Shown here one piece after another: positions 12,488 through 17,394 of a stretch of 17,394 nt of DNA (within the stretch, counting starts at the first letter, position 1; each line of letters opens with the position of its first letter). The position numbers and the translations under genes are program-made. The notes beneath the pieces are model-generated. The model did not search any database. It was not told the DNA's origin and saw only the letters and a list, made by a program, of their open reading frames with translations. Source of the stretch: Elusimicrobia bacterium RIFCSPHIGHO2_02_FULL_57_9 (GTDB taxonomy: Bacteria; Elusimicrobiota; Elusimicrobia; UBA1565; UBA9628); assembly GCA_001800015.1 (NCBI GenBank), contig MGUO01000310.1, positions 2,101-19,494 of the forward strand. The letters are read 5' to 3'.

Positions 12488-13927
12488 TTGGCACACTGGG
12501 CCCTTTTATTCTTTTTCACCTCGCCGGGCTGGGCCGCGCCGTCCTTCGTCCCGGAAGGCGGGCTGCGGCTGTCCTCCGCCGCCATCCAGGCGGCCACCGG
12601 CTCTTATCCGTCGCTGCGCGTCTACTATATACGCAACAACAGCCAGGTGTTTTCCGCGATCACCAGCGATGGATCGGACTTTGTTCAAGACGCGGGCGTG
12701 CGGCTGTCGAGCCAAACCGCTCCCGCGCTCGACATCGCGGTCAGCTCCATCACGGGCCTTTCGATACTCCCTTTAAACGCCGGCGGCTTCCGGATGCTTT
12801 ATTCGGTGATCGGCTCCACCGGGGCCTTCCGAATCTACAGCGCCACTTCCGCCGACGGCTTGGCCTGGGCCAACGCCACGGGCACCGCGGTCAACGTGGA
12901 CAACGGCCAAACCTTCGCCCAGTTTCCGAGCCTTACCGAGCTCAGCAGCGGAGATTGGCGGCTGTATTATATTCAGAATTCCACCTTTGGAGACCAGGCG
13001 GCCAACCACCAGGTATTCAGCGCCCTCTCCGCTAATGAAGGCCTTAATTTCAGCACGGGATCGGCGGTGGTCGCGGCTCAAGCCGGGCAGGCGGCGGCCA
13101 CCCTCCTCACAAACAACAAAGTCAGGGTCCTTTATACGGCACCCCTTAGCGGGGATACGACCAACACCACGGTGTTGAGCGCCTTGTCCACTAATATCAA
13201 CGGCAGCGTTTTTACCCTGGAAAGCGGCACCCGATACTCTACGCCGCCGGCCTTGGGAGCGCTGTCCCTGCCTTGCGTGACCCGCTCCACCGACAGTTTC
13301 CGCTGGCGGCTGTACTACGGTGTTTCCCCCTCCTCCGATGTATTCAGCGCGGTGACCGATGCGCCTGACCCGCAGAACCTGGCGCCCAGCGCGGCGTTTA
13401 CCAACGGCGGGGTCATTGCCTTTACGATCCTTGGGGAAATTTTCTCGGCCGGGCCCGGCGCTTTGCTTCGGCAGGCGGGTCAATCGGACATCACCGGCAC
13501 GAGTGTGTCCCGCAGCGATGATCAGACCATTACCGTCAATTTCGATGTGCGGGGGAAATTCCCAGGCTTTTGGGATCTGGTCGTGACCAATGCCAGCGGA
13601 ACCTCGGGAACTTTGCGCAATGCCCTTTTCCTCGATTATCAAGCAGGCGATTTAACGCTGCTCGACAACCTCATCAGGCCCCGGGAAGGGACCCGCACCA
13701 AGGCCAACGTAAGTATTTCCATCGCGGGAAGAGTCACCCTTGAGGTTTTTACCATCACCGGCGAGCCGATCGGCACCTTGCTGGACAGCGAACTGCCCGC
13801 GGGCGCCTACAGCGTCTTCTGGGATGGAAAAACCGCATCGGGATATGCGGCGGCCAGCGGCCTGTACGTACTGAGGGCCAAGGGGCCCAAGCTCGACGCC
13901 ACGCGTAAAATCGTCGTCATCAAATGA
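12488..13927 (+). CDS. Exported protein: five-repeat beta-propeller-like domain, IPT-like domain and FlgD-like Ig domain
   Basis: 479 residues from a TTG at 12488; an in-frame TAG at 12473 leaves only TTG 12488 or CTG 12482 as starts. The hydrophobic N-terminus ends GWAAP, as in a Sec signal but without the usual positive residues. Residues 20-295 contain five repeats of the form (F/W)R(L/M/V)(L/Y)Y...VFSA, at about 44, 101, 157, 212 and 273, suggesting a five-bladed propeller-like fold. Residues 295-385 match an IPT-like sandwich (FTILGEIFSAG, GFWDLVVTNASG). Residues 410-479 form a FlgD-like Ig domain (TLEVFTITGEPIGTL, GAYSVFWDGKTASG). It overlaps the PorV-type gene by ATGA, so the exported protein and the barrel are probably made together. 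The ligand is unknown. Confidence 0.8.
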   Translation: MAHWALLFFFTSPGWAAPSFVPEGGLRLSSAAIQAATGSYPSLRVYYIRNNSQVFSAITSDGSDFVQDAGVRLSSQTAPALDIAVSSITGLSILPLNAGGFRMLYSVIGSTGAFRIYSATSADGLAWANATGTAVNVDNGQTFAQFPSLTELSSGDWRLYYIQNSTFGDQAANHQVFSALSANEGLNFSTGSAVVAAQAGQAAATLLTNNKVRVLYTAPLSGDTTNTTVLSALSTNINGSVFTLESGTRYSTPPALGALSLPCVTRSTDSFRWRLYYGVSPSSDVFSAVTDAPDPQNLAPSAAFTNGGVIAFTILGEIFSAGPGALLRQAGQSDITGTSVSRSDDQTITVNFDVRGKFPGFWDLVVTNASGTSGTLRNALFLDYQAGDLTLLDNLIRPREGTRTKANVSISIAGRVTLEVFTITGEPIGTLLDSELPAGAYSVFWDGKTASGYAAASGLYVLRAKGPKLDATRKIVVIK

Positions 13928-14856
13928 AAAGAGCGTATTTTTTATCAATGTTTCTGTGCCTTCTGGCGCACTCTCAAAAGGCGCGCGCCGAGATAGCGCA
14001 GATCGGAGCCGCGACCCTGCGCCGGCCGCTTGGCGCCCGGGCCTCGGCCATGGGACAGGCTTTCGCGGGAGCCGACGGCGGCATCGATTCTCTGGGATAC
14101 AATCCGGCCGGTTTGACCTCGGCCGCCAATCCGGTAATCCAAACCGCTTATACTCATGGAATCATAGATGACCATTTCAGCTACGGGGCCTATGCCCACC
14201 CCTTTGCCGCTTTCACGCTCGCGGCGGGACTCCTTTATTACGACGCCGGAACGATCAGCCTTAACCTTTCCAATGGCGCCAACGGAAACGTGAAGGCTCA
14301 ACAGGATTTCGCCGCATTGGCGGCAATAGGCTTTAAGCTGATCCCCGGACTTTCCGCCGGAATCCTCGCCAAATTCTACCGCCTCAATCTGGCCCAAACG
14401 GCAACGGCCCGCGGTTATGCCATGGACGGCGGCCTCCTGTGGAAATTGGCTAAAACCGGCATCGGCCTCGGCGCAGCCATCCAAAACCTGGGCCCCGACG
14501 TTAAATTCGAGCAAAACGGCGATCCCCTGCCTTTGACCTTGCGTTTCGGGGCCTCTTACCGGTTCCTAGGACCCGACGACGCCATCCTTTCAGGAAGCCC
14601 AAACTTTCTGCTGAACCTTGACGGCGTCAAGGTTCGGGATTCAGAGACTACGGCGGGCGCCGGCGTCGAGCTTTCATTGCCTTACAGCGACTACGGCAGC
14701 GCCGCCCTGCGCCTGGGCTCGGCTTTCAACAGCCCAAGCGATTCGGCCACTATCGGTTTCGGCATAAAAGAAAGCCGATTTATCTTCGATTACGCTGTTG
14801 GGGTGAAGAGAGCCGTCAACAATATGCACCATTTCTCGCTGGGATTTAAATTCTGA
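13924..14856 (+). CDS. PorV/PorQ family (UPF0164) outer-membrane beta-barrel protein
   Basis: 310 residues. Signal peptide 1-22 (cleavage after KARA). The mature N-terminus GAATLRRPLGARASAMGQAF and ADGGIDSLGYNPAGL is the hallmark of the PorV/UPF0164 family, and alternating beta strands follow to a C-terminal phenylalanine (LGFKF), the usual outer-membrane insertion signal. In Bacteroidetes, PorV is part of type IX secretion; related barrels are common in lineages without a proven T9SS, so a secretion role here is inference. Its start codon overlaps the stop of the FlgD-Ig protein. It converges with the ABC exporter gene, with 31 nt between the stops and no clear terminator. Confidence 0.88.
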   Translation: MKRAYFLSMFLCLLAHSQKARAEIAQIGAATLRRPLGARASAMGQAFAGADGGIDSLGYNPAGLTSAANPVIQTAYTHGIIDDHFSYGAYAHPFAAFTLAAGLLYYDAGTISLNLSNGANGNVKAQQDFAALAAIGFKLIPGLSAGILAKFYRLNLAQTATARGYAMDGGLLWKLAKTGIGLGAAIQNLGPDVKFEQNGDPLPLTLRFGASYRFLGPDDAILSGSPNFLLNLDGVKVRDSETTAGAGVELSLPYSDYGSAALRLGSAFNSPSDSATIGFGIKESRFIFDYAVGVKRAVNNMHHFSLGFKF

Positions 14857-14887
14857 GGTTTTACTTCAAGGCGCCAGTCCTTCTACG

Positions 14888-16738
14888 CTAGCGATATCCC
14901 TGCGCCTGCAAGCCGAAAAGCTGGGCGTAGGTTCCGCCGCGAGCGAGCAGCTCCTGATGCGAGCCCAACTCTTCGAGACGCCCCCCCTTAAGCACGGCGA
15001 TGAGGTCGGCCATGCGCACGGTGCTGAAGCGGTGAGAAACCAGGATGGCGATCTTCCCCTGGGTCAGGTCCCGGAAGCGCTGGAAAATATCGAATTCCGC
15101 CTGAGCGTCGAGGGAGGCCGTGGGTTCGTCCAGAACAAGCACCTCTCCCCCGCTCATGAAGGCGCGTCCCAAGGCCACCTTCTGCCACTGGCCGCCCGAG
15201 AGCTCATGACCCGAGTCAAACCAGCGGCCCAGCACGCTCTCGTATTTTTTAGGAAGGCCCTCCACGATTTGCTCGGCGCCGGCCTTGCGCACGGCGGCCA
15301 TAATCCTGGCCATATCGTCTAAATGCTCCACGGCGCCGAAGCCGACGTTCTCGCGGAAAGTCAGATGGTAACGCACGAAATCCTGGAAGATCGCGCCGAT
15401 CCGACGGTGGATTTCCTCGGGAGGCAGATATTTGATGTTCACGCCGCGCAGGTAAATATCCCCCCGAACCGGCTCGTAAAGGCGGGTCAAAAGCTTGACC
15501 AAGGTCGTCTTGCCCGAGCCGTTGGGGCCGACCAAAGCCAGCTTTTCCGCGGGGCCGATTTCAAGGGAAAAATCCTGCAGGGCCCATTCTTCGTTGCCCG
15601 GGTAGCGGAACCAAACGTTCTTGAATTCAATGCCGCGGCGCGGGTCATCGGCCGGCCTTTTCGCGGCGTCCCACACCTCGATGTTCGAAGTCAGCCCGAA
15701 AAATCCGAAAAGATTGTCCAAGAACAGCCCGTTTTCGTACAGGGTGTTGATATTGTCCAGCATGCCTTGAAAGGTTCCCTGGCTTTGGCTGAACATGGTT
15801 ATATAAAACGTCATCTGGCCCAAGCTGATGCGGCCGGAAATCGTAAGCCAAATGCACCAGCCGTAGGAAACGTAGTACGAAAGAGTCGAGAGCAGCCCCC
15901 AGGCCAGCGCTTTAAACGAGCGGCTTTTAGCCAACTCCGCGTCCTCGCTGAAAATCTTCCAAAACATGCCGGTATAGCGAGACAACAGCGGCCGGCCCAG
16001 GCCGAAGAGCTTGATCTCCTTGACCGAATCATCCTGGGTCAGAAGCTGCTCAAGATAGGTCATCGCGCGGGTCTCTGGCGCGCGCCAGGTCTCAAGCCGG
16101 AAGCTCAGGCTGCTGTAGCGGCATTGCACCAAAAAGGCTGGAATGCCGGCGGCAAAGAGCAAAAGCGCCAAGGAGGGGCTAAAAGCGATCAGCACCGCTA
16201 AAAAAGAAAACAAGCTCAGCAGATTTTGCGCGAGCAGAAACCCGGCGTTCACGATGCCTTGGGCGCGCCACTCGGATTGCCTGCGGGCGTTCTGCATTTT
16301 GTCGTAGAACTCCGGGTCCTCGAACCAGCGGGCTTCGAGGGAAATGGCCTTGGATATGATGCGCGTATTGATCAAATGGCCCAGCTTCAAGCTGCTGAAT
16401 TTGTCCATAAGCTGACGCATTTGGCCGTTGATGGCTCCCACGAAGATCAAGCCGAATTCAATGGTTAAGTAGGGAAGAACCGCGCGAAAACCTTGCTGGA
16501 CCTCCGCGTTGAGGCGGATCTGCTCCAAAACGCCGTCAATAATCAGCTTGGTCACCCAGGCCTGGGAGACGGGAAGCATGGAGCTGATAAGAACGATGGC
16601 GCCCGTGCCCACGGCGCTGAAGCGGTCGGCCTCCCATAGAAGCTTAAAGGCCCTAGGCACGTTTTGAAGCGCCCCGTAGAATTCGCGCAGGCGGGTGCGC
16701 CAATCCTTAGCGGTTTGAGTATCGACGGAGGAAATCAC
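14888..16738 (-). CDS. MsbA-like ABC exporter (fused permease and ATPase half-transporter)
   Basis: 616 residues, the normal size of a homodimeric type IV exporter. About six membrane segments lie within residues 40-335 (e.g. AVGTGAIVLISSMLPVSQAW, LTIEFGLIFVGAI, SLFSFLAVLIAF, LALLLFAAGIPAF, GLLSTLSYYVSYGWCIWL). The ATPase has Walker A GPNGSGKT (404-411), Q-loop Gln452, signature LSGGQ (513-517), Walker B VLVLDEP (533-539) and switch His569, so it should be active. The start is a GTG with no in-frame ATG until about residue 54. GATAAT lies 5 nt upstream, hinting at a leaderless message, although AGGG could serve as a weak ribosome site. Substrate (lipid, peptide or drug) cannot be assigned. 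It is divergent from the kinase-like gene. Confidence 0.93.
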   Translation of the reverse strand: MISSVDTQTAKDWRTRLREFYGALQNVPRAFKLLWEADRFSAVGTGAIVLISSMLPVSQAWVTKLIIDGVLEQIRLNAEVQQGFRAVLPYLTIEFGLIFVGAINGQMRQLMDKFSSLKLGHLINTRIISKAISLEARWFEDPEFYDKMQNARRQSEWRAQGIVNAGFLLAQNLLSLFSFLAVLIAFSPSLALLLFAAGIPAFLVQCRYSSLSFRLETWRAPETRAMTYLEQLLTQDDSVKEIKLFGLGRPLLSRYTGMFWKIFSEDAELAKSRSFKALAWGLLSTLSYYVSYGWCIWLTISGRISLGQMTFYITMFSQSQGTFQGMLDNINTLYENGLFLDNLFGFFGLTSNIEVWDAAKRPADDPRRGIEFKNVWFRYPGNEEWALQDFSLEIGPAEKLALVGPNGSGKTTLVKLLTRLYEPVRGDIYLRGVNIKYLPPEEIHRRIGAIFQDFVRYHLTFRENVGFGAVEHLDDMARIMAAVRKAGAEQIVEGLPKKYESVLGRWFDSGHELSGGQWQKVALGRAFMSGGEVLVLDEPTASLDAQAEFDIFQRFRDLTQGKIAILVSHRFSTVRMADLIAVLKGGRLEELGSHQELLARGGTYAQLFGLQAQGYR

Positions 16739-17043
16739 GCCCTATTATCCCAAATTTGAGGCCATTGCCGGGAGCCCGAACTTCGCTTTTTCTTCGAAAA
16801 CACGCAATAAATTCTTCGCAGCGGAGGGCTATGCTCTTATTGAGGACTATGCCACTGGCGCTTACAGCCCGTTTCAAATTCGATCCTGATAAGATTCTCA
16901 GGCAGCCGTGGGCCCATGATCTAGCCCATTTGATCGTGGCCGCCAGGATGCGCCTGCAAAGCCGCCAGGACTGCCCTTCTCAGCCGCCCCAAAAAGACCC
17001 GCCTGCATAAAGGCAAGCCTTCTTTTTTATATATACTGCCCCG
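16739..17043. other. Divergent intergenic region between the ABC exporter and the kinase-like gene
   Basis: No convincing gene; an 84-codon frame on + lacks a ribosome site and family likeness. Near the right end AAGGC-AA-GCCTT (17010-17021 region) followed by six T resembles a weak terminator but has almost no loop. Immediately after it, TATACT lies 6 nt before the kinase start codon. Confidence 0.5.
17032..17037 (+). promoter_or_regulatory. -10 box candidate of the kinase-like gene
   Basis: TATACT, 6 nt before ATG 17044. No good -35 was found. If used, the RNA would begin at or next to the start codon (leaderless). Confidence 0.4.
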
Positions 17044-17394
17044 ATGGATTTAACCGACATCGCCGCGCAATTCGCCTTCCCCGGCCGACTGGTCGCCATC
17101 CATCCCTTCGGCTCGGGCAATGTCAACGACACCTATATGGCCGTGTTTCGCACTCCTTTCTCCGAGGAACGCGGCATTATCCAGCGCGTCAACCGGCACG
17201 TTTTCAAAGAACCCGCCTGGATCATTGAAAACATGAAAATCGTGACGGAACATGTGCACAAGCGCCTGGAAGCCGAGGCCGCCTCGGCCGATCGCATCTG
17301 GCAGCTGCCGCGCCTGGTGCCGGCCAAGAACGGGAAAAACTGCCATGTCACGGACCAGGATCAATGGTGGCGCGCCATGACCATGATTGCCTCC
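17044..17394 (+). CDS. N-acetylhexosamine 1-kinase-like phosphotransferase (3' partial)
   Basis: The first 117 codons of a gene cut by the window edge. FGSGNVNDTYMAVF (residues 18-31) is the glycine-rich nucleotide loop region, and IIQRVNRHVFKEPAWIIENM (about 45-64), then LPRLVPAKNG and WWRAM, follow the order seen in the aminoglycoside phosphotransferase superfamily branch that includes NahK (N-acetylhexosamine 1-kinase). The catalytic loop (HxDxxxxN) would lie beyond the window. The likely role is phosphorylating a sugar or small alcohol with ATP in the cytoplasm. No Shine-Dalgarno precedes the ATG. Confidence 0.8.
   Translation, partial: MDLTDIAAQFAFPGRLVAIHPFGSGNVNDTYMAVFRTPFSEERGIIQRVNRHVFKEPAWIIENMKIVTEHVHKRLEAEAASADRIWQLPRLVPAKNGKNCHVTDQDQWWRAMTMIAS

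Noticed and set aside
12773..13642. 289-codon antisense frame
   Set aside because: Opposite the repeat/IPT protein, whose + strand reading is clearly structured.
15323..16201. 292-codon frame on + opposite the ABC exporter
   Set aside because: The - strand has all ABC motifs; the + reading has low-complexity Ala/Gly/Arg/Gln content.
16756..17010. 84-codon + strand frame
   Set aside because: TTG start, no ribosome site, no recognisable family, and it crosses the divergent promoter region.
17010..17027. Intrinsic terminator before the kinase-like gene
   Set aside because: AAGGCAAGCCTT leaves a 2-nt loop or only a 4-bp stem; kept as a remark, not a feature.

Overview
Type of organism. The window is GC-rich Gram-negative DNA. 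It holds a clade II type nitrous oxide reductase cluster, a Sec-exported protein ending in a FlgD-like Ig domain, and an outer-membrane beta-barrel of the PorV/UPF0164 family. That combination fits a Gram-negative lineage such as Elusimicrobiota or the FCB group. There is no rRNA or other marker gene here, so the assignment is an inference.

Region 1 (1-5871, + strand, one tight operon): nosZ (5' end cut by the window edge), then one very long ORF carrying NosB-like, NosD and NosF parts in a single chain, then nosY and nosL. Start and stop codons are 2 nt apart or overlap as ATGA. Together they encode the N2O-reducing enzyme (CuA and CuZ ligands are all visible), the periplasmic maturation factor NosD with its NosF/NosY ABC machine, and the copper chaperone lipoprotein NosL. 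The NosB-NosD-NosF fusion is the most unusual feature of the window, and its predicted membrane topology is self-consistent.

Region 2 (about 5876-6635): a heme-copper-oxidase-like small membrane protein gene, broken by one extra G in a G6 run and then cut off near 6225. It runs into a hypothetical gene that has lost its own 5' end.

Region 3 (about 6226-11500, locally lower GC, both strands): an accessory island. On the + strand is a Fic-family protein preceded by short tandem repeats. On the - strand an apparent operon runs from a good promoter through a ribbon-helix-helix antitoxin, a RelE/ParE-type toxin, a GNAT acetyltransferase, a ParB-like HTH protein and an 80-residue protein. The last two look like leftovers of a serine-recombinase cassette. 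Further right on the - strand are an ORF6N-domain protein and a secreted protein of unknown function, almost abutting. The 10-mer TCAACCGCTT occurs at both edges of this island.

Region 4 (11558-17394): an apparently chromosomal backbone with a SAM methyltransferase, a secreted repeat/IPT/FlgD-Ig protein coupled to a PorV-type barrel, a convergent MsbA-like ABC exporter on the - strand, and the start of an N-acetylhexosamine 1-kinase-like phosphotransferase cut by the right edge. No tRNA, rRNA or CRISPR array was seen.
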